Of a stretch of DNA of 64,000 bases, positions 42,731 through 51,567 are shown piece after piece. The notes under the pieces are model-generated. The model was not told the DNA's origin and did not search any database. It worked only from the letters and a program-made list of their open reading frames with translations. Numbering within the stretch: the stretch's first letter is position 1; every line of letters starts with the position of its first letter. Origin of the DNA: Halobaculum roseum (GTDB lineage: Archaea > Halobacteriota > Halobacteria > Halobacteriales > Haloferacaceae); assembly GCF_019880245.1 (NCBI RefSeq), contig NZ_CP082286.1:948521-1012520 (forward strand), written 5' to 3'. A program made the position numbers and the translations under genes.

Positions 42731-44704
42731 ATGCGCGATTGGCTCTCCCACCGGGTCGCCGCCACGCCGGACGCGGAAGCGCTCGTCCTGGCGGCCTCGG
42801 GGGAGTCGCTGACGTACGCGGACCTCGACGCCCGCGTCGAGGCGCTGGCGGCCCGGTTCGCCGGGCTGGGCATCGAGCCGGGGGATCACCTCGCGGTCGT
42901 CCTCGGCAACCGGATGGAATACGTGGCGCTCGTCCACGCGGCGATGCGGCTGGGCGTCCGGCTCGTCCCCTGCTCCGATCGGCTCACGGCCGCGGAACTT
43001 GCACCGAAACTCGCGACCGCCGACGCGACGGCGCTGGTGTGCGGCGACGATACCGAGGCCGTCGCCGTCGCGGCGGCCCTCGGCGACCCCTTCGTTGGAA
43101 GCGACGCGGACGGGGAGGACCCCGGCGAGGGCGACGCCGACGAGGGCACCCCCGGCGGGAGTGACGCCGACGCGACGGCGACGGGCTGGCGGTCGGTCGA
43201 CGGCTTCGAGCCCGCGCGGGTGGACGAGCGCGGCGGCGACGAGGGGGAGGAGGGCGCGACGGCCGCCTCTCCCGTTCCGGTCGTCTCGCTCGACGACCCG
43301 GACGACGACCGCGTCGTCGGCATCGACGCCGCGCCCGACGGGGAGGTACCCGCCGTTCGCTGGGGTCGCGGCGACACGCTCGTCATGCTGTTCACGTCGG
43401 GGTCGACCGGGAAGCCGAAGCTCGTGCCGCTGTCGATGGGGAACGTGCTCGCGTCGGCGACCGCCTCGGCGTTCCGGCTGGGCGTCCTCCCCGACGACCG
43501 CTACCTCGCGACGCTGTCGCTGCACCACACCGGCGGGATCATGCCGCTGTACCGGGCGACGCTGTACGGGACGAGCGTCGTCCTCCGGGAGTCGTTCGAC
43601 GCCGGCGGCGCCGTCGACGACATCCGCCGGTACGACGTGACGGGCGTCTCGCTCGTGCCGACGATGCTCTCGCGGATGCTCGAGGCCCGCGGGACGCTGC
43701 CCGATTCCCTGCGGACGGTGCTGCTGGGCGGCGCGCCCGCGCCCGACTCGCTGATCGAGCGGTGCCGCGACTTCTCGGTGCCGGTCCACCCGACGTGGGG
43801 GATGACCGAGGCCGCCTCCCAGATCGCGACCGCGCGCCCACGGGAGGCGTTCGACCGCGTCGGAACCGTCGGTCGGCCGCTGCTGTGGACCGAAGTATCC
43901 GTCCGCGACGAGGACGGCGCGGCGCTGCCGGCGGGCGAGACGGGTGAGCTCGTGGTCTCCGGGCCGTCGATCGCCGCGGGGTACTACGGCGACGCGGCCG
44001 CGACGGACGACGCCCTGACCGACGACGGCGCGCTCCGCACGGGCGACGTGGGCTACCGCGACGAGGACGGCTACGTGTACGTGCTCAACCGCCTCGACGA
44101 CCGGATCGTCTCCGGCGGCGAGAACGTCGACCCCGGCGAGGTCGCCGCGGCGATCCGAGACCATCCCGGCGTCGACGACGTTGCCGTCGCCGGGATCCCG
44201 GACGAGGAGTGGGGCGAGCGCGTCGCCGCGCTCGTCGTCCCCGCGGGGAACCCAGATCCCGATCTGGACGCCGCGGCGGTCGATTCGTTCTGCCGCGACC
44301 GGCTGGCTGGGTTCAAGATCCCACGCACTGTCGCCTTCGTCGAGGAGCTCCCCCGGAGCGTCTCCGGGACCGTCGAGCGACCGGCCGTGCGAGACCGCCT
44401 CGAACGCGCCAGGGACGCGGAGGCCGAGGCGGAGGAGTCGGACGGCCCGGCCGACCCGGACGATCTGGGCGACGCCGATGGAGCGTCCGGCGTCGACGAG
44501 GCCGCCGGCGCCGACGGGAAGACAGCCTCCGCCGAGGAGGACGCGGACGGAACCGCCGACGCCGACGGTGACGACGGTTCGGATGGTATCGCCGGCGCCG
44601 ACGGTGACGACGGTTCGGATGGTATCGCCGGCGCCGACGAACACGGCCGTGGGGACGATACCGAGGGGACCGGCACAACGGAAGAACCCGACGACGAGGA
44701 GTAG
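42731..44704 (+). CDS. AMP-forming acyl-CoA synthetase (MenE-like)
   Basis: A 657-residue adenylate-forming ligase. The ATP loop TSGSTGKPK is at 222-230; HPTWGMTEAASQ, GELVVSGPSIAAGYYG, DDRIVSGGENVDPGEVA and RLAGFKIPRTV follow in normal order. It resembles o-succinylbenzoate-CoA ligases, but no menaquinone genes are near, and the acyl-CoA dehydrogenase downstream favours a fatty or branched acid. Odd features are an acidic low-complexity insert (about 122-205) before the ATP loop and an approximately 95-residue Asp/Glu/Gly tail containing a 36-base tandem duplication. Confidence 0.88.
   Translation: MRDWLSHRVAATPDAEALVLAASGESLTYADLDARVEALAARFAGLGIEPGDHLAVVLGNRMEYVALVHAAMRLGVRLVPCSDRLTAAELAPKLATADATALVCGDDTEAVAVAAALGDPFVGSDADGEDPGEGDADEGTPGGSDADATATGWRSVDGFEPARVDERGGDEGEEGATAASPVPVVSLDDPDDDRVVGIDAAPDGEVPAVRWGRGDTLVMLFTSGSTGKPKLVPLSMGNVLASATASAFRLGVLPDDRYLATLSLHHTGGIMPLYRATLYGTSVVLRESFDAGGAVDDIRRYDVTGVSLVPTMLSRMLEARGTLPDSLRTVLLGGAPAPDSLIERCRDFSVPVHPTWGMTEAASQIATARPREAFDRVGTVGRPLLWTEVSVRDEDGAALPAGETGELVVSGPSIAAGYYGDAAATDDALTDDGALRTGDVGYRDEDGYVYVLNRLDDRIVSGGENVDPGEVAAAIRDHPGVDDVAVAGIPDEEWGERVAALVVPAGNPDPDLDAAAVDSFCRDRLAGFKIPRTVAFVEELPRSVSGTVERPAVRDRLERARDAEAEAEESDGPADPDDLGDADGASGVDEAAGADGKTASAEEDADGTADADGDDGSDGIAGADGDDGSDGIAGADEHGRGDDTEGTGTTEEPDDEE
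44561..44632. repeat. Perfect 36-base tandem duplication inside the acyl-CoA synthetase gene
   Basis: Two identical 36-base units (44561-44596 and 44597-44632) encode two copies of ADGDDGSDGIAG in the acidic tail. Identity at the DNA level, including third positions, points to a recent in-frame duplication. Confidence 0.92.
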
Positions 44705-44780
44705 TCATCGCTCCGTAAACGCGAAACCTCGGGTCGGCCGTTTCACGGAGGTTATGGTCGGGGGTTCCCGAGTGGGAACC

Positions 44781-45941
44781 ATGAACACGGATCTGGGTCT
44801 GCTCGACGAATCGCTGGTTCCGGAGCACGCGCGCGACGTGAAACGGGAGGCGCGCGAGTTCGCCGAGGAGCACATCGCGCCCGTCGCACAGAAGCACTTC
44901 GAGGCCGACGACTACCCGTGGGAGGTGCTGGAGGCCGGCCAGGAGGCGGGCCTCGTCGGCCAGGACATCCCCGAGGAGTACGGCGGCCGCGGGCTCGACA
45001 TCTATCAACTGCTCGCGATCGCCGAGGAGTTCTACCGCGCGGACGCCGGCATCGGACTGACGCTGATGCTGGCCTCCTTCGGCAACGAGCTCGTCTACGA
45101 CTACGGCTCCGAAGAGCAGTGCGAGGAGTACGTCCGCCCCGTCGCCGAGGGCGACCAGATCTCCGGGCTCGCGGTGTCGGAGCCGCAGACGGGCTCGGAC
45201 CTCGCGGGCATGACGACGACGGCCGAGAAGGTCGACGGCGGCTACGAGATCACCGGCGAGAAGTACTGGATCGGCAACGCCGTCGAGGGCGACTGGCTCA
45301 CCGTCTACGCGAAGACCGGCGACTCCGAGGACCGCTACGGCAACTACTCGCTGTTCATCGTCGAGACGGACCGCGACGGCTACGAGGCCGAGCACATCCC
45401 CGAGAAGATGGGGATGCGCGCGTCCAAGCAGGGCCACATCGTCATGGAGGACTGCTTCGTGCCCGAGGAGAACCTGATCGGCGCCGAGGGCGGCGGCTTC
45501 TACATGCTCGCGGACTTCTTCAACCACGGCCGCGTCGTCGTCGGGGGCCACGGCATCGGCCTCGCCGCGGCAGCCATCGAGGAGGCGTGGGACTTCGTTC
45601 ACGACCGCGAGGCGTTCAACCGGAACATCTCGGAGTTCCAGTCCGTCCAACACGACATCGCGGACATGCGCACCGAGTTCGAGGCCGCCCGATCGCTCAA
45701 CTGGCGCGCCGCCGAGAAGCTCCACGAGGGGGACAACGCCGGGCTGTGGGCCGCGATGGCGAAGCTCAAGTCGACGGAGACGGCCGTCGACTGCGCCGAG
45801 CGCGGGATGCAACTGCACGGCGGGCGTTCGATCCTCACCGAGCGCCGCATCGCGCGGGTGTACCGCGACGTGCGCATCCCGGTGATCTACGAGGGCGCAA
45901 GCGAGGTGCAGCGCAACCTCGTGTACCGGCAGTCGCAGTAG
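44781..45941 (+). CDS. acd: Acyl-CoA dehydrogenase
   Basis: A 386-residue FAD enzyme that introduces the 2,3 double bond in acyl-CoA. Landmarks: GLVGQDIPEEYGGRGLD, the FAD loop LAVSEPQTGSDLAGM, ITGEKYWIGNA, KMGMRASKQGHIVMEDCFVPEENLIG, and C-terminal QLHGGRSI and VIYEGASEVQRNLV, where the Glu of Y-E-G is the catalytic base. It follows the acyl-CoA synthetase by 76 bases and provides the next step after activation. ATG at 44781 chosen; the frame extends further upstream without family similarity. Confidence 0.94.
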   Translation: MNTDLGLLDESLVPEHARDVKREAREFAEEHIAPVAQKHFEADDYPWEVLEAGQEAGLVGQDIPEEYGGRGLDIYQLLAIAEEFYRADAGIGLTLMLASFGNELVYDYGSEEQCEEYVRPVAEGDQISGLAVSEPQTGSDLAGMTTTAEKVDGGYEITGEKYWIGNAVEGDWLTVYAKTGDSEDRYGNYSLFIVETDRDGYEAEHIPEKMGMRASKQGHIVMEDCFVPEENLIGAEGGGFYMLADFFNHGRVVVGGHGIGLAAAAIEEAWDFVHDREAFNRNISEFQSVQHDIADMRTEFEAARSLNWRAAEKLHEGDNAGLWAAMAKLKSTETAVDCAERGMQLHGGRSILTERRIARVYRDVRIPVIYEGASEVQRNLVYRQSQ

Positions 45942-46063
45942 GATCGCCCGTCGGAGTCAGGGGGTTTCGGGGATCTCATCGTTGAAACCGTTCCCGTTCG
46001 GCACCGGAGGCGAAGGGGATCAAGTGGTGGGTTTGGAGGAGAGGTCCAGTGGGAGGGGGCCGA

Positions 46064-46858
46064 TCAGGCTACGGCCGCGATCACGAGAATGACACCGGCT
46101 ACACCGGCGACGACGCCGACCGTCCTCGCCAGGCGGTCGCCCCACTCGACGACCCGCTCCAACGACAGCACCACCGCGATCACGGCCATCCACAGGATAT
46201 TCATCGAACCGACGACGATCATGACGGCGAACAGGGCCCAACAGCATCCGACGCAGAAGACGCTGAATCGGAAGCTCATCTCCGCCGCTCCGCGAATCCC
46301 TGGTCGGTGGTACTCCACGAGAAACCCGAGCGGCGTCCGACAGTATTTCAGACACCGGTTTTTGTACGGAGAGAGCTGATAGACGGACAGCAGCAACAGG
46401 GTTCCGCCGAACAGGATAGCGCTGTTCCGGTTGACGATCGCAGCGATCGGCACCACGGCGTTCACGAGGAGCGGAACGATCCCCGTGATCGCCCAGACGA
46501 GCGCGTACGTCCCCATGAACGCACCCACACGCACCGCTTTCCCCGCCGTTGTCGTCTCGTCGAGAGTTTTGTAGTACAGCCGGAATAGCGAGACCGACGA
46601 CGGGTACATCATCGCGATCATCATCACGCCCCACATGACCAGATAGAGGCCAACTCCGGTGAATCCGTTCGAGAGTGCCATCGCCTCCGGCGCGCCGGGA
46701 TCGGACATCCGGAGTCCCGACACCGTCCCTGGCATCGGAAGCCAGCGTCCGATGATCGCCACCCACGCGAGCAAGGCGACCCCGTAGGTGACTAGGGCAA
46801 CGACGGGAATACGTCGACGGTCAACGAACCCCCTGAACGGGTTCAGTATACTCATCAC
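46064..46858 (-). CDS. DUF2182-family membrane protein
   Basis: A 264-residue integral membrane protein with about six spans. The family's motifs are present: MWGVMMIAMMYPSS, rich in Met, and FCVGCCWALFAVM with three Cys, which suggest binding of a soft metal such as copper. Codon choice and base composition are less GC-rich than the surroundings. It follows a DUF1326 gene on the same strand (48 bases), a pairing found in many bacteria and archaea. The reaction of the pair is not established. Confidence 0.87.
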   Translation of the reverse strand: MMSILNPFRGFVDRRRIPVVALVTYGVALLAWVAIIGRWLPMPGTVSGLRMSDPGAPEAMALSNGFTGVGLYLVMWGVMMIAMMYPSSVSLFRLYYKTLDETTTAGKAVRVGAFMGTYALVWAITGIVPLLVNAVVPIAAIVNRNSAILFGGTLLLLSVYQLSPYKNRCLKYCRTPLGFLVEYHRPGIRGAAEMSFRFSVFCVGCCWALFAVMIVVGSMNILWMAVIAVVLSLERVVEWGDRLARTVGVVAGVAGVILVIAAVA

Positions 46859-46906
46859 GTCACCTTCCGACTCCCGTAACTCGGTCCGAAAACGGTCGTG
46901 TCATCG

Positions 46907-47518
46907 TTAGGCGTTCGCCAGATCGAACTCGGCGAAGTACGAGTTGTTCCCCGAGACGTCCCATGCGAATTCGTCGTTGTACGACACCGTCGCCGTCCTC
47001 GACTTTCCGGTCTTCGGCTCCATCCCTTTCGCGAGCGGGTGCGGTGAAACGGTGCCGATATCCTCGTTGAAGCCGGCCTTCCCGACCACATCCATGGTGA
47101 CCACGTCACCGACCGTGGAGGAGATCTCGTCGTCCTCCTTGGAGAAGGTGATCGGGGCCGTCGTGACCTCGGTGGTTTCGAAGTGAGCGTCGGCAACGGC
47201 GGCCCAGATTCCACCGGCCCGACCGAAGTATATCTCTTCGAGCGCGGCCCGCTGATCGTCGTCGGCCTCGTCGTCGATGAGGAGCGCGACGTACCACTCC
47301 GTGTCGGGCGCGAACATGACGCCCTCCTCGGTGTAGGCGAGCATTGCTACCTTGCGTCCGGTTAGATCCGTATCGCCGTACTGCCCGTCCTCGATGTTCC
47401 AGACGAGTGAGACCGTACAGACATCATCGTCCGGAGGCTCAAGCCAGACGCACTGACACGCGACTTCGCAGTTACAGGCTTCGACGTAGTCTCCCGTGAT
47501 CCGCCATTCGGTTGTCAT
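46907..47518 (-). CDS. DUF1326-family protein
   Basis: A 203-residue soluble protein with the family's N-terminal EACNCEVACQC, four cysteines within ten residues, likely a metal or redox centre. The rest is a beta-rich domain with FGRAGGIWAAVADA. The C-terminal SYNDEFAWDVSGNNSYFAEFDL is typical. It is first in a two-gene unit with the DUF2182 membrane protein, which probably is its partner. An AT-rich segment about 30-50 bases before the ATG (CTAATATG, TATAGC) is the likely promoter. Confidence 0.88.
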   Translation of the reverse strand: MTTEWRITGDYVEACNCEVACQCVWLEPPDDDVCTVSLVWNIEDGQYGDTDLTGRKVAMLAYTEEGVMFAPDTEWYVALLIDDEADDDQRAALEEIYFGRAGGIWAAVADAHFETTEVTTAPITFSKEDDEISSTVGDVVTMDVVGKAGFNEDIGTVSPHPLAKGMEPKTGKSRTATVSYNDEFAWDVSGNNSYFAEFDLANA

Positions 47519-47604
47519 CGTAGAACACCGTGTCCCTTGATGGCAGGCGACATATTAGCTATATTGGACTATTGTTTGTTAGATCCGTTCAGGGTACTAG
47601 GTGA

Positions 47605-47733
47605 TTATCGGGGAGGTTCCACCGATCGGTGCTGAGGATTCCCTAGACCAGCGGTAGCTGTCCGTGTGACGTACGATCCAACAACCGAGAAGATCAGCCC
47701 TGCGAGGACAGTTGCGACATCCAACACGAGCAT
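47605..47733 (-). CDS. Possible small single-span membrane protein
   Basis: A 42-residue open frame from ATG 47733 to TAA 47605. It reads MLVLDVATVLAGLIFSVVGS then a polar end with several Arg, Thr and Pro, one hydrophobic helix. It lies upstream of and on the same strand as DUF1326. It might be a true micro-protein or the decayed remainder of a larger gene continuing from 47874. Only composition supports it. Confidence 0.25.
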   Translation of the reverse strand: MLVLDVATVLAGLIFSVVGSYVTRTATAGLGNPQHRSVEPPR

Positions 47734-47769
47734 GTCGGTTCCCTTCGTGAGGGATGCAGGCGAAGTATT

Positions 47770-47874
47770 TCATGGATGATAGGCCCCGGAACCACCTAGT
47801 AGCGTCATACTGAGGCTCAGACTCGCAACCCCAACCCCCGCCCGTCGAAGTATCCGCGGGATCTCAAATTTCAT
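47770..47874 (-). pseudogene. Signal-peptide-like fragment ending in an early stop
   Basis: From ATG 47874 the frame reads a basic N-terminus (MKFEIPRILRRAG), a hydrophobic stretch (VGVASLSLSMTLLGG) and then stops after 34 residues at TGA 47770. This is the shape of an exported protein's signal peptide whose mature part is gone. With the neighbouring 47605-47733 frame it looks like debris of a secreted or membrane gene in this AT-richer island. Confidence 0.3.
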
Positions 47875-48207
47875 TGATCCAGCCGATCTCTCCTCCCAGC
47901 AAGAGGCTTCCACTATCCGAACGAGTAATACACATCAAACAACCGTGAACTCCGTTGAACGATGCGCGCCACCTATCGCGTCGGGTCTCTCGAACACACG
48001 CCGACGAACCCCTGCACAGGATTCGAAACGGTCTGACGGCGGCACGCGCGCTCCCGGCGGGGACACCGGCCCGCCGCCACGCGCCGCCAGATCGTTCGCG
48101 ACACGCCCCACCGCGAGTACAGTCGCAGACGCGTCCGATCCGGCGTTCCGTACCGAGGACCCCACCCACGCGCTTTACCCCTTCCCCGTCGAACGCGGAT
48201 CCGACAC
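47875..48207. other. Intergenic stretch before the NAD(P)HX repair gene
   Basis: About 330 bases. Open frames exist on both strands but lack haloarchaeal protein character. Only a likely promoter is seen: CTTTACC at about 48172-48178, 30 bases before the ATG at 48208. Base composition changes here from the AT-richer island back to the normal GC-rich pattern. Confidence 0.5.
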
Positions 48208-49653
48208 ATGATCTCCTCCGAGCGGATGGCGATGGTCGACCGCAACGCCGCGGCGCTCGGCGTCTCGACGAAACAGCTGATGGAGTCGTCGGGCAACGCC
48301 GTCGCCCGCGCGGTCCGCGAGCGGGCGGATCCCGGCGACGGCGTTCTCGTGGTGTGCGGTCGCGGGAACAACGGCGGCGACGCGATGGTCGCCGCGCGCT
48401 TCCTCGAGGAGTTCGAGACCGAGACGCTGCTTCTCGGCAGGCCGGGGACGATCCGCACCGAGATCGCCCGTGAGAACTGGGACGCGATCGCAGAGAGCGA
48501 CCTCCCGACCCGGACGGTCACCGACTCCCGGGAGTTCGACCTCGACGAGCACGACCCCGACCTCGTGGTCGACGCGATGCTCGGCACCGGCGTGACGGGC
48601 GCGCTCCGGGAGCCGGAGGCGACCGTCGCCCGCCGGGTCAACGCCGCCGACGTGCCCGTCGTCTCCGTGGACGTGCCCTCCGGCGTCGACGCCGACACGG
48701 GGACGGCCGCCGGCACCGCGGTCGACGCCGACGCGGTCGTCACCTTCCACGACGACAAGCCCGGGCTCGCGGACCTCGCCGCCGACGTGACGGTCGCGGA
48801 CATCGGCATCCCGTCGGCCGCCGAGACGTTCGTCGGCCCGGGAGATCTGCTGGCGCTCGACCGCGACGCCGACTCCCACAAGGGCGACAACGGCGAGGTG
48901 CTCGTCGTCGGCGGCGGTCCCTACACCGGCGCGCCCGCGCTCGCCGCCCGCGCCGCGCTGCGCGCCGGCGCCGACCTCGTCCGGGTCGCCTGTCCCGCCC
49001 CGGTCGCCCGCGAGATCCAGGGGTACGGGCCGGACCTCATCGTCCGCGGGTTCGACGGCGACCGCCTCGCGCCGCGACACGTCGACGACCTCCTCGATCG
49101 CGCGGCCGACCAGGACGCGGTCGTCTTCGGTCCCGGACTCGGCAGCGACGACGCGACGCTGGAGGCCGTCGCCGAATTCCTCGCCGGCTACGACGGCCGC
49201 GCGGTCGTCGACGCCGACGCGCTGCAGGTCGCCCCCGGGGTCGACACCGACGCCGAGTTGATCTGCACGCCCCACCAGGGGGAGTTGCGGAAGATGGGCG
49301 GCGAGACCGCCGCCGACTGGCGCGAGCGAGCCGACCTCGTCACGGAATTCGCGAGCGATCTCGGCCACACGCTGCTCGTGAAGGGCCGGTACGACGTGGT
49401 CAGCGACGGCGAGGAGACCCGCGTCGGTCGCACCGGCAACCCGGGGATGACCGTCGGGGGGACCGGCGACGTGCTCGCGGGCGTGACGGGCGCGCTGGCC
49501 GTACAGATCGACTCGACGCTGCAGGCGGCCGCGCTCGCGGCGTGGGCGAACGGGCGCGCCGGCGACGACGCCGCCGCGGAGTACGGGAACGGTCTCGCGG
49601 CCTCGGACCTCCCGGACCGGATCCCACAAGCCCTCCGCGACGAAGAGGTGTGA
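48208..49653 (+). CDS. nnr: Bifunctional NAD(P)HX epimerase / ADP- or ATP-dependent dehydratase
   Basis: A 481-residue fusion that repairs hydrated NADH and NADPH. The N-terminal half is the epimerase (YjeF-N): VVCGRGNNGGDAMVAARFL, VVDAMLGTGVTG, VSVDVPSGVDADTG. The C-terminal half is the ribokinase-like dehydratase (YjeF-C): HKGDNGEVLVVGGGPYTGAPALAA, VFGPGLGSDD, VVDADAL, CTPHQGELRKM, NPGMTVGGTGDVLAG. Both active-site sets look intact. It is followed after one base by moaC, which suggests co-transcription. Confidence 0.94.
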   Translation: MISSERMAMVDRNAAALGVSTKQLMESSGNAVARAVRERADPGDGVLVVCGRGNNGGDAMVAARFLEEFETETLLLGRPGTIRTEIARENWDAIAESDLPTRTVTDSREFDLDEHDPDLVVDAMLGTGVTGALREPEATVARRVNAADVPVVSVDVPSGVDADTGTAAGTAVDADAVVTFHDDKPGLADLAADVTVADIGIPSAAETFVGPGDLLALDRDADSHKGDNGEVLVVGGGPYTGAPALAARAALRAGADLVRVACPAPVAREIQGYGPDLIVRGFDGDRLAPRHVDDLLDRAADQDAVVFGPGLGSDDATLEAVAEFLAGYDGRAVVDADALQVAPGVDTDAELICTPHQGELRKMGGETAADWRERADLVTEFASDLGHTLLVKGRYDVVSDGEETRVGRTGNPGMTVGGTGDVLAGVTGALAVQIDSTLQAAALAAWANGRAGDDAAAEYGNGLAASDLPDRIPQALRDEEV

Positions 49654-49654
49654 C

Positions 49655-50137
49655 ATGAGCGACGACGACCTCACACACACCGACGACGCGGGCGACGTGC
49701 AGATGGTGAACGTCGGCGAGAAGCCCGACTCCGCCCGGCGAGCGGTCGCGCGCGGCACGATCCACCTCACCGAGTCGACGGTCGAGGCCGTCCGCGGCAA
49801 CGAGGTGAAGAAGGGCGACGTGCTCGCGACCGCGCGGATCGGCGCGGTGCAGGCGGTGAAACACACCTGGGAGACGATCCCGATGTGCCACCAGATCCCG
49901 ATCACGAACGTCGACACCGACTTCGAGATGGACGAGGAGCGCATCGACCTGGAGGTCGCCGTCGAGACGACCGGGAAGACGGGCTGCGAGATGGAGGCGC
50001 TCGAGGGAGTCACGACCGGCCTGAACGTCGTCTGGGACATGGTGAAGGCCGCCGAGAAGGACGCGACCGGCGGCTACCCGAACACCCGGATCACGGACGT
50101 GGAAGTCGTGACGAAGGACAAGACCGTGCTGGAGTGA
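49655..50137 (+). CDS. moaC: Cyclic pyranopterin monophosphate synthase MoaC
   Basis: A 160-residue enzyme of molybdenum cofactor synthesis, forming cyclic pyranopterin monophosphate from the MoaA product. Family motifs: VNVGEKPDSARRAVARG, KGDVLATARIGAVQAVKHTWETIPMCHQIPI with the conserved H-T and C-H-Q, and the active-site TGCEMEALEGVTTGLNVVWDMVK. It lacks about ten residues of linker found in some homologues but is complete. Confidence 0.95.
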   Translation: MSDDDLTHTDDAGDVQMVNVGEKPDSARRAVARGTIHLTESTVEAVRGNEVKKGDVLATARIGAVQAVKHTWETIPMCHQIPITNVDTDFEMDEERIDLEVAVETTGKTGCEMEALEGVTTGLNVVWDMVKAAEKDATGGYPNTRITDVEVVTKDKTVLE

Positions 50138-50185
50138 TCCCGAGCGCCGCGGGTGTCGCGCCGGCCCGATTGCGTCCGCCGGATA

Positions 50186-50193
50186 CCTTTTAG
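50186..50193 (+). promoter_or_regulatory. TATA-like box of the SBDS gene
   Basis: CCTTTTAG, 24-31 bases before the ATG at 50217, indicating a leaderless transcript. Confidence 0.5.
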
Positions 50194-50216
50194 TCACGGC
50201 CGCGGAACCACCATCC

Positions 50217-50942
50217 ATGATATCACTCGACGAGGCCGTCACCGCCAGACTGGAGTCGCACGGCACACGATTCGAGGTGCTCATCGACCCGGACGCGGCG
50301 CTGGCGATCAAGCGCGGCGAGTTCGAGGGCGACCTGGAGGACGTGATCGCCGCCGAGGACGTCTTCGAGAACGCCTCCCGCGGCGACCGCCCGCCCGAGG
50401 AGGACGTCGAGGAGGTGTTCGGCACGACCGACGCGATGGAGATCATCCCGGAGGTCGTCAAGCGCGGGGAGATCCAGATCACCGCCGAGCAGCGCAAGGA
50501 GATGCTCGAACAGAAGCACAAACAGCTGGTCAACCGGATCACGCGCAACGCGGTGAACCCGCAGATGGACGACGCGCCTCACCCGCCCGAGCGCATCGAG
50601 CGCGCGCTTGAGGAGGCCGGGTTCACCGTCGAGCCGATGGAGCCCGTCGAGAACCAGATCGACGACGCGCTGGAGGCGCTCCGGCCGGTCATCCCGATCC
50701 GGTTCGACGAGGTGACGATCGCGGTGCAGCTGCCCGCCGACTACGCCGGCTCCGGGCAGGCGAAGGTGCGCGAGTTCGGGGAGTTGGAGCGCGAGGAGTG
50801 GCAAAGCGACGGCTCGTGGGTCGGCGTCGTCACGTTCCCCGCGGGGCTGCAGAACGACTTCTACGACCTGGTGAACGAGGTGTCCAGCGGCGAGGCGGAC
50901 ACACGCGTCGTGAAGGAGGAAGACGAGATCAGTCGCCGCTAG
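50217..50942 (+). CDS. Ribosome maturation protein SBDS homologue
   Basis: A 241-residue homologue of SBDS/Sdo1, which in eukaryotes releases the anti-association factor eIF6 from the large subunit. Three domains are visible: N-terminal FYSH (to about 90, FEVLIDPDAALAIKRGE, ASRGDRPPEEDVEEVFGTTD), the helical middle (KRGEIQITAEQRKEMLEQKHKQLVNRITRNAVNPQ) and the ferredoxin-like C-terminus (RPVIPIRFDEVTIAVQLPADYAG). Length and order are those of archaeal SBDS. A convergent FUN14 gene follows. Confidence 0.93.
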   Translation: MISLDEAVTARLESHGTRFEVLIDPDAALAIKRGEFEGDLEDVIAAEDVFENASRGDRPPEEDVEEVFGTTDAMEIIPEVVKRGEIQITAEQRKEMLEQKHKQLVNRITRNAVNPQMDDAPHPPERIERALEEAGFTVEPMEPVENQIDDALEALRPVIPIRFDEVTIAVQLPADYAGSGQAKVREFGELEREEWQSDGSWVGVVTFPAGLQNDFYDLVNEVSSGEADTRVVKEEDEISRR

Positions 50943-50981
50943 CGACGCGTCACGACCCGAACCGAACCCGCCGTGGGGAGA

Positions 50982-51323
50982 TCATCCCCGCTTGAAGCCG
51001 ACGAAGAAGCCGCCGGTGAAGCCCGCGGACACCGACAGCGTCGAGAGGATCGTCTCGACCCACGTGGGTGGCGTCTCGGCGGTCGCGGCGCTGCCGAGCG
51101 ACTCGAACGCGCCGCCGAGCTTGTCCCAGTTCACCGTCAGGACTCCACGGGATTCGAGGAACTTGAACAGCGCGAGCTCCAGCCCGACGATCACCGCGAT
51201 CAGCTTCGCGATCTTCTTGGCCGCGAACCCGATGATCCCCCCGATGACGGCCCCCGTCCCCAGCTCGAAGCCGAGCTGCCGGGGGTCGATATCCAACTGT
51301 GCGAGCAGTTCCGGTCCTGGCAT
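50982..51323 (-). CDS. FUN14-family membrane protein
   Basis: A 113-residue membrane protein with the FUN14 pattern: GFELGTGAVIGGIIGFAAKKIAKLIAVIVGLELALFKFLESRG, two close helices with G-x-x-x-G spacing, then a third hydrophobic helix (GFTGGFFVGF) ending in basic residues. In eukaryotes the family sits in the mitochondrial outer membrane; its archaeal role is unknown. CTTAACC about 22-28 bases before the ATG is the likely promoter box. Confidence 0.88.
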   Translation of the reverse strand: MPGPELLAQLDIDPRQLGFELGTGAVIGGIIGFAAKKIAKLIAVIVGLELALFKFLESRGVLTVNWDKLGGAFESLGSAATAETPPTWVETILSTLSVSAGFTGGFFVGFKRG

Positions 51324-51567
51324 ACCGCGGTGTGGGCCGTCCCCGGTTAAGTCGTTTGTGGGGCGAACGGCTACACGATAGTGATCACGTTATCAGTCAT
51401 CCGCCCACGCCGGCGGCAACAACGCCACCAACGCCACCAACGACACCGTCAGGCTGTCGTCCCGGATCGATCGCACGACTGCGGCGTCGACTCCACGACG
51501 ACGCCGGCGCGGAATCGACGACGACATTGGCGCGGAATTGAAGTCCTCCGACCGCGTACTCGCGCGT
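51324..51567. other. Repeat-rich intergenic stretch between FUN14 and HflX genes
   Basis: Contains three near-copies of CAACGCCAC (about 51420-51445) and two copies of CGACGACG-x-GGCGCGGAAT, 22 bases apart (about 51497-51539). The last of these ends in GGAATTGAAG, which may be the TATA region for the transcript starting near 51568. No gene seen. Confidence 0.4.

Noticed and set aside
44300-44325. GGGTTCAAGATCCCA looks like a tRNA T-arm
   Set aside because: It lies inside the conserved AGFKIPR motif of the acyl-CoA synthetase, and no acceptor or anticodon stem can be formed around it.
47864-48169. 101-codon open frame on the minus strand with several cysteines
   Set aside because: Arg-rich, no family resemblance, and it crosses the probable promoter of the NAD(P)HX repair gene.
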